47,293 nucleotides of DNA, from positions 1 to 47,293 of the forward strand of contig CAZHTS010000037.1 in assembly GCA_964535315.1 (NCBI GenBank), written 5' to 3'. The position numbers were made by a program, and so were the translations under genes. Below, piece by piece: positions 28,225-36,619 of the stretch. This DNA is from CAZHTS01 sp964535315 (lineage in GTDB: Bacteria > Chloroflexota > Anaerolineae > Anaerolineales > Anaerolineaceae). The notes beneath the pieces are model-generated. The model was given only the letters and a program-made list of their open reading frames with translations. It did not search any database and was not told the origin of the DNA. Numbering within the stretch: position 1 is the stretch's first letter; every line of letters starts with the position of its first letter.

Positions 28225-28800
28225 CTATTTCGAGGGGGTGGTGACTTTGCGCTCGAAAACGGGGCCTTCGATGCCCTTCTGGAAAACCTGGACTTTAATC
28301 AACCGGTCGGGGGTCAACTTGGGGCCGTTGCAGATCAGACGGGGTACGGTTTTCATGACGTACAGAAAGCACTCGTCGTCGTAGGCTTTGTCGTCGACCT
28401 TCATGTTGAAGTCATTTTTCATGTGTTTGTAATTCTTGATGTCGAACAGGGTCTTGCCGACCAGGGTGATCTGCGACTCTTTGGACGAGAGGTAGGAGAC
28501 AAACACCTGCACCTCATCGTAATTCAGCCCGGTGGGCAGGGTGGGGGAAGGCGCAGAAGTGGGCTCGGCGGTGGGGGCCTCGGTCGGCGGCACGGGGGTG
28601 ACGGTGGCGGTGGCGGTGGGGATGGCGCGGGCGGTGGCGGTCAGTTCGGCGTATTGGGTGAGGATGGCGACGAGCATGGCCTGGTTCATATCGGGGGTGG
28701 GGGTGGTGGCCTGGCTGGCAGATGGGAATGAACAGGAGGTGCACAATACGGCCAGGAGCACGAGCAGGCAAATACGTCTAACGGTGGGGGTGATTCTCAT
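28225..28800 (-). CDS. Secreted lipoprotein of unknown function
   Basis: A 191-residue protein from ATG 28800 (GGAGA upstream). It has an N-terminal signal with a lipobox-like LLAVLCTSC, a Thr/Pro/Ala-rich linker (about 65-100) and a C-terminal domain of ~95 residues with VQVFVSYLSSKESQITLVGK and two Cys that could pair. Such linkers are typical of exported lipoproteins that stand away from the membrane. I do not recognise the C-terminal domain. It is the first gene of a pair with the 572-residue protein and is driven by an extended -10 promoter. Confidence 0.75.
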   Translation of the reverse strand: MRITPTVRRICLLVLLAVLCTSCSFPSASQATTPTPDMNQAMLVAILTQYAELTATARAIPTATATVTPVPPTEAPTAEPTSAPSPTLPTGLNYDEVQVFVSYLSSKESQITLVGKTLFDIKNYKHMKNDFNMKVDDKAYDDECFLYVMKTVPRLICNGPKLTPDRLIKVQVFQKGIEGPVFERKVTTPSK

Positions 28801-28848
28801 CTGGTATTCTCCGTGGGGCTGGGTGCGAGCACCCGCTAAATTTGCTTG

Positions 28849-28857
28849 ATTATAGCA
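28849..28857 (-). promoter_or_regulatory. Extended -10 promoter of the lipoprotein gene
   Basis: On the minus strand TGCTATAAT is a perfect extended -10 element 48 bases before the lipoprotein ATG. No good -35 is visible (a T-run stands there), as expected for extended -10 promoters. It is divergent from ligA. Confidence 0.6.
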
Positions 28858-28900
28858 TTGACTTTGCGACAAAAAAATAGCATTCCTGCGGGCGGCGGTG

Positions 28901-28906
28901 TAAAAT
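28901..28906 (+). promoter_or_regulatory. -10 box of ligA, probably leaderless
   Basis: TAAAAT ends 6 bases before the ligA ATG, so transcription should start at or beside the A of the ATG. No Shine-Dalgarno fits in this space. Confidence 0.5.
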
Positions 28907-28912
28907 AACGCT

Positions 28913-30937
28913 ATGGACGAAAACAGCCTGCATATCGAACTGGAAGAACTCAAACGGCAGCTGCATTGGCATGCCTATCGTTATCACGTGCTGGACGCGC
29001 CGGTGATCAGCGACGGGGAATACGACCGGCTGATGGCGCGCCTGCGCCAGATCGAGGAACAACACCCGGAATGGATCACGCCGGATTCCCCCAGCCAGCG
29101 CACCGGCGCCGCGCCGCAGGATAAATTCCCCAAGGTGCAGCACCCCGGAGCCATCCTCAGCCTGGCCAATGCCTTTGACCTGGACGGGGTGCGGGCCTGG
29201 TACGAGCGCCTGTGTAAACTGGACGAGCGGGTGGAGCGCACGGCGTACGTCACCGAACCCAAGATCGACGGTTTGACCGTGGTGCTGCATTACCAGGACG
29301 GGGTGTTCGTCCAGGGGGCAACCCGCGGCGACGGCGAGGTGGGCGAAGACATCACCGCCAACCTGCGCACGGTGCGGGCGATTCCTTTGCGCATCCCGGT
29401 CGATCCACAGGGGCCGCGCCCGCCGCGGCGGCTGGTGGTGCGCGGCGAGGCGTTCATCCTGCTCAAGGATTTCGAGCAGCTCAACCAGCGCTTGTTGGAT
29501 GCAGGTGAGAAGACTTACCAGAACCCGCGTAACACGGCGGCCGGATCGCTGCGCCAGCTCGATCCGGCGCTGACCGCCTCGCGGCCGCTGACGTTGTACG
29601 TCTACCAGATCGTGGCGGCAGACGGGCCGGTGCCGGCGACGCAGTGGGAAACGCTGCAATATCTGCGGGCGTTGGGCTTCCCGGTGACCGACCTGGCCGA
29701 ACGCTGGCAGGATCTGGAGGCCACGCTCCGGGCGTGCGACGCCTGGATGGATCGCCGGGACAAGCTCTCGTTCGAGGCGGATGGGGTGGTGATCAAGATC
29801 GACGACCTGCGCCTGGCAGGCGACCTGGGCACGGTGGGCAAGGATCCGCGCGGGGCGCTGGCGCTCAAGTTCCCGGCGCGCGAGGTGACGACGCGGTTGA
29901 AGGGCATCGAGGTGAACGTCGGCCGGACGGGGATGTTGAGCCCCTACGCTGTGTTAGAGCCGGTGGAGATCGGCGGGGTGATCGTGCGCCAGGCCACGCT
30001 GCACAACTTCGACTATATTGCCGAGCGCGACATCCGCACCGGCGACCGGGTGCTGGTCAAACGGGCAGGGGATGTGATCCCCAAGGTATTGGGCCCGGTG
30101 GTGGAGGCGCGCCAGGGAACGGAACAGGTCTACCAGCCGCCGCAGGTCTGCCCGGCCTGTGGTCAGGCGGTGGAGCATTTTGAAGGCGAGGTGGCCTGGT
30201 ACTGCGTCAACCTGGCCTGCCCGGCGCAATTGGTGCGCAATCTCGAACATTTCGTCTCGCGGCCGGCGTTGGATATCGTCGGCATGGGGATTAAGATCGT
30301 CGAGCAGTTGGCGGCGGCCGGGCTGGTGAAGGATGTGGCCGATCTGTTCAGCCTGCGCCGCGAGGATTTGCTATCGCTGGAAGGGTTTGGCGATAAGAAG
30401 GCGGATAATCTGCTGGCGGCGGTGACCGCTGCCCGGCAGCAGCCGCTGGATCGCCTGATCAACGCCCTGGGTATCCGCGGTGTGGGGGAGGTGATGGCGT
30501 CTGACCTGACGCGCCATTACACCGACCTGGATGCGTTGGGCCGGGCCTCGGCGGAAGAGTTGCAGCAGATCGAAGGGGTAGGGCCGAACATTGCCCAGGC
30601 GATTGTGGACTGGTTCGGCCGCCCGGCCAACCGCGCCGTGCTGGAAAAATTGCGCCAGGCCGGGATGTGGCCGGCGGCGCGCCCGAGCGCCCCGCCGCCA
30701 GGCGAGCAGCGCCTGGCGGGCTCCACCCTGGTGGTGACCGGCACGCTGGCCGGTTTCAGCCGCGAGGGCGTGAAGGAATACATTCAACAGCACGGCGGCA
30801 AGGTGAGCGACAGCGTCAGCAAGAAGACGAGTTATATCGTGGCGGGCGAGAACCCGGGTTCCAAGCTGGACAAAGGCCGCGAACTGGGCATTCCCATTCT
30901 GGACGAGGCCGGGCTGCGACGCCTGGTAGAAGGATAG
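28913..30937 (+). CDS. ligA: NAD-dependent DNA ligase LigA
   Basis: LigA seals nicks in DNA using NAD+. The 674 residues show the full order: domain Ia (HWHAYRYHVLDAPVISDGEYD), the adenylation lysine K117 in EPKIDG, OB fold (GRTGMLSPYAVLEPVEIGG), the Cys4 zinc finger (CPACGQAVEH ... CVNLACP), helix-hairpin-helix repeats (about 430-580) and a C-terminal BRCT domain (about 595-674). All domains are intact. The ATG stands 6 bases after a -10 box, so the message may be leaderless. RlmI follows directly. Confidence 0.98.
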   Translation: MDENSLHIELEELKRQLHWHAYRYHVLDAPVISDGEYDRLMARLRQIEEQHPEWITPDSPSQRTGAAPQDKFPKVQHPGAILSLANAFDLDGVRAWYERLCKLDERVERTAYVTEPKIDGLTVVLHYQDGVFVQGATRGDGEVGEDITANLRTVRAIPLRIPVDPQGPRPPRRLVVRGEAFILLKDFEQLNQRLLDAGEKTYQNPRNTAAGSLRQLDPALTASRPLTLYVYQIVAADGPVPATQWETLQYLRALGFPVTDLAERWQDLEATLRACDAWMDRRDKLSFEADGVVIKIDDLRLAGDLGTVGKDPRGALALKFPAREVTTRLKGIEVNVGRTGMLSPYAVLEPVEIGGVIVRQATLHNFDYIAERDIRTGDRVLVKRAGDVIPKVLGPVVEARQGTEQVYQPPQVCPACGQAVEHFEGEVAWYCVNLACPAQLVRNLEHFVSRPALDIVGMGIKIVEQLAAAGLVKDVADLFSLRREDLLSLEGFGDKKADNLLAAVTAARQQPLDRLINALGIRGVGEVMASDLTRHYTDLDALGRASAEELQQIEGVGPNIAQAIVDWFGRPANRAVLEKLRQAGMWPAARPSAPPPGEQRLAGSTLVVTGTLAGFSREGVKEYIQQHGGKVSDSVSKKTSYIVAGENPGSKLDKGRELGIPILDEAGLRRLVEG

Positions 30938-30938
30938 T

Positions 30939-32138
30939 GTGACGGGTATGGCGACTATTTTCCTCAAGGCCGGGCGCGAGAAGTCGGTTTTGCAGCATCA
31001 CCCCTGGATTTTCTCCGGGGCAATCGAGCGCATGCAGGGTGAGGCCGGGTTGGGCGATACGGTGGCGGTGCGCGCCAGAGAAGGCACCTTCCTGGGATGG
31101 GCGGCTTACAGCCCCAATTCCAGCATCCGGGCGCGGCTGTGGAACTGGCACGAGGCAGAAACGATCGACGCCGCCTTTATGCGGCGGCGTTTACAGGCCG
31201 CCCTGGCGCAGCGCGCGGCGCTGCTGCCGTTGGGCCCCGGCGAGGCGCTGCGGTTGGTGCACGGCGAGTCGGACGGCCTACCGGGGTTGATCGTTGACCG
31301 CTACGCCCAACAGCTGGTGGTGCAGTGCCTGGCGGCGGGGGCCGAGGCCTGGCTGGACACGCTGGTCGATTTGCTGGTGGAACTGACCGGTCTGCCGGCG
31401 GTGTACGAGCGTTCGGATGTAGACGTGCGCCGCCTGGAAGGCCTGGAGGAGCGCTGTGGGGTATTGCATGGCGACGAGCCGCCCGGGCGTATCCTGATCG
31501 AAGAAAACGGCCTGCGTTTTTGGGTGGACGTGCGCCAGGGGCACAAGACCGGCTTTTACCTGGATCAACGCCGCAACCGCCAGCGCCTGCGCCAGCTGGT
31601 GCAAGGCGGCGAGGTGCTGAATTGTTTTTGCTACACCGGGGCGTTTAGCGCCTACGCCCTGGCGGGCGGGGCGGATGCGGTGCTTTCGGTCGACTCTTCG
31701 GCCGACGCCCTGAGGTACGGCGCCGAGCATCTGGCGTTGAACGACTTGCCGGCCGAACGGGCGACCTGGCTGGAAGGCGACGTGTTCCAGGTGCTGCGCC
31801 AGTTACGCGACCAGGGGCGCTCCTTCGATACCATCATCCTCGACCCGCCCAAGTTTGCCCCCACGGCGTCACAGGCCGAACGGGCGGCGCGCGGCTATAA
31901 AGACATCAATTTGCTGGCGTTCAAACTGCTGCGCCCGGGCGGGCTGTTGTTCAGCTTTTCGTGTTCGGGCGGCATTTCGGCCGATTTGTTCCAGAAGATT
32001 GTGATGGGGGCGGCGCTGGATGCGCGCGTGGACGCCCAGATTGTCGAATACCTGGCGCAGGGGCCCGATCATCCTGTGGCGTTGAATTTCCCGGAAGGGG
32101 CTTATCTCAAGGGGCTGGTGTGCCGGGTGATGGGCTGA
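30939..32138 (+). CDS. rlmI: RlmI-like 23S rRNA m5C methyltransferase
   Basis: Class I SAM methyltransferase of the RlmI/YccW family, which makes 5-methylcytosine in 23S rRNA (C1962 in E. coli). In ~399 residues: an N-terminal PUA domain (IFLKAGREKSVLQHHPWIFSGAI), VDVRQGHKTGFYLDQRRNR, the SAM loop VLNCFCYTGAFSAYALAGGA, then ILDPPKFAPT and SFSCSGGI. GTG at 30939 lies right after the ligA stop; ATG at 30948 is an equally good start. Its last 32 bases overlap the converging membrane glycosyltransferase gene. Assignment to the exact target base is by family only. Confidence 0.88.
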   Translation: MTGMATIFLKAGREKSVLQHHPWIFSGAIERMQGEAGLGDTVAVRAREGTFLGWAAYSPNSSIRARLWNWHEAETIDAAFMRRRLQAALAQRAALLPLGPGEALRLVHGESDGLPGLIVDRYAQQLVVQCLAAGAEAWLDTLVDLLVELTGLPAVYERSDVDVRRLEGLEERCGVLHGDEPPGRILIEENGLRFWVDVRQGHKTGFYLDQRRNRQRLRQLVQGGEVLNCFCYTGAFSAYALAGGADAVLSVDSSADALRYGAEHLALNDLPAERATWLEGDVFQVLRQLRDQGRSFDTIILDPPKFAPTASQAERAARGYKDINLLAFKLLRPGGLLFSFSCSGGISADLFQKIVMGAALDARVDAQIVEYLAQGPDHPVALNFPEGAYLKGLVCRVMG

Positions 32139-34689
32139 CCGCCGGGTGCCGGATGGGGCACTGCCCCGTGAAGCCGGCGCTGGTGGTGTAGAGCGTTTCC
32201 TGTTCGCCCAGGATGACCACCAGCCAGCCGTCGACGGTATTGCCGTCGCGGCAGCCGGCGATGATGACATCGGCGGCGTTGGGGAAATAGGCCGGCATGG
32301 GCATCTGGATGATAAAGTCGGTCAGGTCGGCGTTGACCACCTGGAAGGCGGCGCGCTCGTAATCTTTGGGCTGGTAGGCCAGCGGTTTCTTGTCGGTGCC
32401 GCGCCCGGCGGCGTAATGACGCGGGTAGAGCGCCCGGCCCCATTGGATCACGGCCTGGGGATCGCCGGCAAAGCGGGCCAACTGTTCGCCGGAAATGTGC
32501 GCCTGTTGGACGGAGGGCAGGGCGGCCAGCCGGGCGGCGAGCGCGGCCGGTTCTTGCTGCGGGTAGCGGTTGGGGATGACCACCTCAGAGAGCGGCAGCA
32601 GGCTGCCAAACAGCAGCAGCCCGGCAGCGGTCAGCAGCAGCTTGCGAGGCGGTTCGGCGATGATCTCTGTGAGAGCAGGGACGCTGGAATGGAAGGCGCG
32701 GCCGAGGGCCTGAGCGCAGGCGGCGATGATCTGGGCGGCGCCCAGGGCGAAATAAAAGTAGATGGGCCAGTCGGCGGGCAGGATGTAGCGGTAACCGGAG
32801 GTGATGACGGCGGCGTTGCTCAGATTGTAGCTGAGGAAGATGACCAGCGGGATGAGCCCCGGCCAGCGGCCATGTCTCCAGGCGGCGGCGACGCCCAGGC
32901 TGAACACGAACAGGTTGAACCCCAGCAGAGCAATGTTTTGCGGCGTCAGTTCGGGGGTGTACGGGTGCCAGAAGTAGGTGCTGACCACCAGATTGTCGCG
33001 GTAATCGCTCAGGCTGGTCTGGTAAGGCAGCATCAGGGCGGTACCCATCAGGTTGTTGTTGAAGTGCGCCAGCGCCACGGCGGTGTTGCGCCCCAGGTTG
33101 TTCAGGTAAAGCTGCATGGCGTTCTGGAGCATGCGCTTGAAGTAACTGGCCTGATCTTCGCCGGCTTCGGGTTTGCTTTCTTCGATCTGGTCGTCGGGCA
33201 TGAAGCGCCGGTACAACGTGCCGGCCTGCTGCGGGCTGTCGAGGATGAGCGTGCCGGTTTTGGCGTAGTTGCGGGCGACCCACGGTGAGATCACCAGGCC
33301 GAAGCCGATGCCAAACAGGGCCAACGCCGCCAGGTAAGAGCGCCAGCGCTTTTCATATACGGGAAAGGCGAGCAGCAGAAGGAAGGGCACACACAGCAGG
33401 AACTGGACGCGGACGAGGACAATGGCGCCGCACACCCCGCCGGCGAAGAGCGCCAGCCGGCGGCGGGACGACCGGTTTTGCAGCCAGTGGACGAAACCCA
33501 GGGCGGCAAAACACACGGCCACCGCCATAGGAAAGTCGGTCATGAGCATCTTGGAATTGGAGGTCATGCCGAAGGGTGTGGCGCTGATGGCGTTGTATTC
33601 ACGCAGGATGCCGAGCAAGGCGGCCAGCAGACCGGCGGGGCGAGAATGCAGTTTGCTGCCGAGCAAGTAGAGCCCGATAGGGAAGACGGCCAGCAGCGCC
33701 CCCTGGAGGGCGATGGTTTTGAGCAGCGAGGCGCCGGAGACGGCGTGCATGCCGGCCAGGAACAGGATATAGAGCGGGCGGGGGGGCACCTCTTCACCCA
33801 AGTAACCGTTGCCGGTCAGGATGCTTTGGGCGGTGGTGTCGTATAGATTGGCGTCGCTGCTGGGATAGGTCTCGTAGGCGGGCGGGTGCAGCTTGTATTT
33901 TGGCTGGTAAGAACCCCACAACAGGCTGGCCGCCAGCCAGAGCAGGATGGCGACGATCAGATCGGGGCGGCGCAGCAGGAAGAGTTTGCGCTCACGCAGT
34001 TTTTCGGGCAGGCCGCTGAAGAAGCCCCACGCCAGCCAGGTGAACAGCCAGGCCAACCCCACCTGCCAGGAAAGCAGCGGAACGCCGCGCCGTCCCCAGA
34101 AACGGGTCTGGGGGGTGATGCCGACCCCGCTCCAGGCGATGCAGGCCCAGACGATCACCACCGCGGCGAAAATAGCGAGCGAGAGAAGCAGCAAGGGTTT
34201 GTATCCGGCCAGCCGCTGGCGGTGCAGCCCATACCAGGCGACGGTCAGCCAGGCGAATAGCTCTAAGGCAGTGACCAGCCCCCACAGCAGGAGTGGGGCG
34301 AGGCGTTCGTAATAGGCGACGTAACGGCCGTTGGCGAGGGCCAGGATGGCAACCCAACTCAACAGGGCGGCGACGAGCGCCAGCGAGGAAGACAGCCTGT
34401 AGCGGCGCGACGAGGAGAACAGCGCCCCCAGGCGGCGGGTTTGAAAGCCCGGCGCTCGCCAACAGCGATAGGCCAGCAAGGCGCAGGCGGCGGCCAACAG
34501 CAGGGTGAAGAGGGCGATGATCAGGCGGTTGAGCGAATAGCCGAGCCAGATGGCGCCTTTGGGATCGGCGGGGATGCTCAACAATACGAAAAGGGCGACG
34601 AACGCCTGTACGGCGGCCAGGAGGAAAAAAACGGGCCAGGCAAGATCGCTTCTGCTAGAGGACATAGGCTTGAGGGATTGAACAGGCAT
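32107..34689 (-). CDS. PMT/ArnT-type membrane glycosyltransferase
   Basis: An 860-residue integral membrane protein with a dozen or more helices followed by a C-terminal extracytoplasmic domain of ~180 residues. Early in the sequence the loop YPSSDANLYDTTAQSILTGN, then RPLYILFLAGMHAVSG, matches the acidic catalytic loop of GT39/GT83-type enzymes, which transfer sugars from polyprenyl phosphate donors on the outer face of the membrane. The acceptor is unknown. It has a TATAAT box 8 bases before the ATG. The 3' end overlaps the converging rlmI gene by 32 bases. Confidence 0.78.
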   Translation of the reverse strand: MPVQSLKPMSSSRSDLAWPVFFLLAAVQAFVALFVLLSIPADPKGAIWLGYSLNRLIIALFTLLLAAACALLAYRCWRAPGFQTRRLGALFSSSRRYRLSSSLALVAALLSWVAILALANGRYVAYYERLAPLLLWGLVTALELFAWLTVAWYGLHRQRLAGYKPLLLLSLAIFAAVVIVWACIAWSGVGITPQTRFWGRRGVPLLSWQVGLAWLFTWLAWGFFSGLPEKLRERKLFLLRRPDLIVAILLWLAASLLWGSYQPKYKLHPPAYETYPSSDANLYDTTAQSILTGNGYLGEEVPPRPLYILFLAGMHAVSGASLLKTIALQGALLAVFPIGLYLLGSKLHSRPAGLLAALLGILREYNAISATPFGMTSNSKMLMTDFPMAVAVCFAALGFVHWLQNRSSRRRLALFAGGVCGAIVLVRVQFLLCVPFLLLLAFPVYEKRWRSYLAALALFGIGFGLVISPWVARNYAKTGTLILDSPQQAGTLYRRFMPDDQIEESKPEAGEDQASYFKRMLQNAMQLYLNNLGRNTAVALAHFNNNLMGTALMLPYQTSLSDYRDNLVVSTYFWHPYTPELTPQNIALLGFNLFVFSLGVAAAWRHGRWPGLIPLVIFLSYNLSNAAVITSGYRYILPADWPIYFYFALGAAQIIAACAQALGRAFHSSVPALTEIIAEPPRKLLLTAAGLLLFGSLLPLSEVVIPNRYPQQEPAALAARLAALPSVQQAHISGEQLARFAGDPQAVIQWGRALYPRHYAAGRGTDKKPLAYQPKDYERAAFQVVNADLTDFIIQMPMPAYFPNAADVIIAGCRDGNTVDGWLVVILGEQETLYTTSAGFTGQCPIRHPAVSPSPGTPAP

Positions 34690-34697
34690 GATGGGGT

Positions 34698-34703
34698 ATT
34701 ATA
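34698..34703 (-). promoter_or_regulatory. -10 box of the PMT-type gene, probably leaderless
   Basis: A perfect TATAAT on the minus strand ends 8 bases before the ATG at 34689, with no Shine-Dalgarno between. A transcript starting 6-8 bases after the box would begin at the start codon. Confidence 0.5.
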
Positions 34704-34727
34704 GTCTATCTAATCGTCAAAGATCAG

Positions 34728-34733
34728 TATAAT
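34728..34733 (+). promoter_or_regulatory. -10 box of the SH3-like gene
   Basis: TATAAT lies 22 bases before the ATG at 34756; AAGGAG at 34743-34748 stands 7 bases before that ATG. No clear -35 is seen. This promoter is back to back with that of the PMT-type gene. Confidence 0.45.
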
Positions 34734-34755
34734 AAAAGGTATAAGGAGAGTTGAT

Positions 34756-35352
34756 ATGCAAAACTTTCAGTATCCACCACCTCCTCAGGCTTATCCGCCC
34801 CCCCCGCCGCCTCAGGCTTATCCGCCCCCACCGCCTCCAAAAAAGAGCCGTAATACATGCCTGATCGTCGGGATCAGTCTGCTGGTTGGCGTATTGTGTT
34901 TGGGCGTGGTTGGCGTGGGTGGGTACTTTCTCTACCAACGCATCGGCTCATCCGTAGCGATCAACCTGCCGTCGTCCACCGACCCTACCCGCCCGCCATC
35001 CATCGCACCGACCGCCGCGGCGCCGGATATGAGCCCGACCCCCGTCGCAAACACGGGGGCGGATTGCCCTGGGGCGCCAAAACCTTCCCGGCTGCATAAA
35101 GGCGGGCGTGCCAGTGTGGGGGATGAGATGGGCAGCGATCCGCTGATTATTTTTGACAAACCGCTTACCCAAACCAACGATGCAAAGAATATCGGGGAAG
35201 TTTTGAGGGGAGAGCAGCTGCTACTCATCGACGGGCCGGTGTGTACCGAAAGCGTTTACTGGTGGCTGGTGGAATTTGGCGATCATGGACAGAGAGGTTG
35301 GGCGCCTGAAGCATCGCGACGCGGCACATACTGGTTGGAACCTGTGCCATAA
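34756..35352 (+). CDS. Pro/Tyr-rich membrane protein with SH3-like extracytoplasmic domain
   Basis: A 198-residue single-pass protein. The cytoplasmic N-terminus is almost only Pro, Tyr, Gln and Ala, with the 9-residue unit QAYPPPPPP repeated (27-bp DNA repeat from about 34786). A short KKSR stop precedes one membrane helix (about 37-60), then a Thr/Pro linker and a C-terminal domain of ~90 residues with LLIDGPVCTESVYWWLVEFG and GQRGWAPEA, the pattern of bacterial SH3b domains that bind wall peptides. Two Cys may form a disulfide. Function unknown; a wall-sensing or anchoring role is a guess. Confidence 0.72.
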   Translation: MQNFQYPPPPQAYPPPPPPQAYPPPPPPKKSRNTCLIVGISLLVGVLCLGVVGVGGYFLYQRIGSSVAINLPSSTDPTRPPSIAPTAAAPDMSPTPVANTGADCPGAPKPSRLHKGGRASVGDEMGSDPLIIFDKPLTQTNDAKNIGEVLRGEQLLLIDGPVCTESVYWWLVEFGDHGQRGWAPEASRRGTYWLEPVP

Positions 35353-35467
35353 GATGGGATCGGTGTAAACGTAAACTTTTTGGGCCGTTACGAAACTGCA
35401 TCCAGGCGCCCCGGCTGCTGGCCGGTCACATCATCTGTTGCGGGCGGTTACTGAGGAAAGGGATCAG

Positions 35468-36619
35468 ATGAAACATGGCGCGGCTTTCAGGGTTGTGGTG
35501 AGCGGGCTCCTTTGCAGTTTGCTCTTGAGCGCAGCGGGGTGCGCACCCTCGCCTCCCATCCTGATTGGTTTTGCGGGTGAATTGACCGGCAAGAACAGCT
35601 ATCTGGCCGTGTCGGCGCGTAACGGCGCCGAACTGGCCGTAGATGCGGTCAATGAGGCGGGAGGCATCAATGGCCGGACGTTGCGCCTGGTAGTGAAGGA
35701 CGATGAGGGCATTCCCGAACGGGCCCGGCAGGTGGATGCCGAACTGGTTGCACAGGGCGTGGCGGCGATTCTGGGACACCCAACCAGTGGGCAAACGGCG
35801 GCCGTGTTGGAGCAGATCAACCGCGAGCGGGTCGTCTTGCTGAGCCCTACGGCTTCCAGTTCGGATTTTAGCAATCAGGCCGATTATTTCTTCCGGGTGG
35901 TTCCGGACACAAAATTACAGGGCGAATTGTTGGGCCGGTATATCTACCAGAGCGGAATACGCACCCTGGTAGGGGTGTACGAACTGGACAATCGCAGTTA
36001 TACCAGGGTTATCTTGCGGGCGGCGCAGGAAAACTTTGTGCAGATGGGCGGTCAGGTGCGTTGGATTTACCCTTATACGACCGGCCAGTCTGACCTGAAA
36101 GAAATTGCCGAAACGCTGCACCGGGCGGACGCCGATGGGGTATTGTTGGTGTCCCCGGCAATCGATGCGGCGTTGTTGGCCCAATATCTGCGCCTGGCGG
36201 GCTCCCGGGCGCGTTTTTTTGCGGCGTCGTGGGCGCAGACGGGTGAAGTGATTGCCAACGGGGGCCAGGCGGTGGAGGGGATGGAGTTGAGCGCCGTTTA
36301 CAACGCCGAAAGCGACTACGCCGGTTTTGTCGAGTTTATCGACCGCTACCAGCAGCGTTACCGCGAAAAGCCCGATTTTGGGGCAGCCTATGGTTACGAG
36401 GCGGTGCTGGTGTTGGCTGAGGCATTGCACCGGACCGGGGGACGGGCGGAGGGTTTGCCTGAAGCGCTGCGGACGATTCAGGCCTTCCCAGGGATTCAGG
36501 GTGAGATCACGATAACGGAAACAGGGGATTGTCTGCGCTCGATATACCTCGTCCGCATTCAGGATGGGCGTTTCAAGACCATCGCCACCATTCTGCCGGA
36601 TATTCCACCTGCGCCATGA
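35468..36619 (+). CDS. Branched-chain amino acid-type substrate-binding lipoprotein
   Basis: A 383-residue type I periplasmic-binding-fold protein of the Peripla_BP_6/LivJ group. It starts at ATG 35468 with a signal peptide and a lipobox at LSAAGC (Cys25). ILIGFAGELTGKNSYLAV, AVDAVNEAGGINGRTLRLVVKDDEG and YGYEAVLVLAEALHRTGG are typical of LivJ/UrtA-like receptors for amino acids or amides. An upstream ATG at 35438 would displace the signal peptide. No permease or ATPase genes are present; instead the stop overlaps the start of a sensor kinase (ATGA), so it probably serves as an external sensor subunit. Confidence 0.88.
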   Translation: MKHGAAFRVVVSGLLCSLLLSAAGCAPSPPILIGFAGELTGKNSYLAVSARNGAELAVDAVNEAGGINGRTLRLVVKDDEGIPERARQVDAELVAQGVAAILGHPTSGQTAAVLEQINRERVVLLSPTASSSDFSNQADYFFRVVPDTKLQGELLGRYIYQSGIRTLVGVYELDNRSYTRVILRAAQENFVQMGGQVRWIYPYTTGQSDLKEIAETLHRADADGVLLVSPAIDAALLAQYLRLAGSRARFFAASWAQTGEVIANGGQAVEGMELSAVYNAESDYAGFVEFIDRYQQRYREKPDFGAAYGYEAVLVLAEALHRTGGRAEGLPEALRTIQAFPGIQGEITITETGDCLRSIYLVRIQDGRFKTIATILPDIPPAP

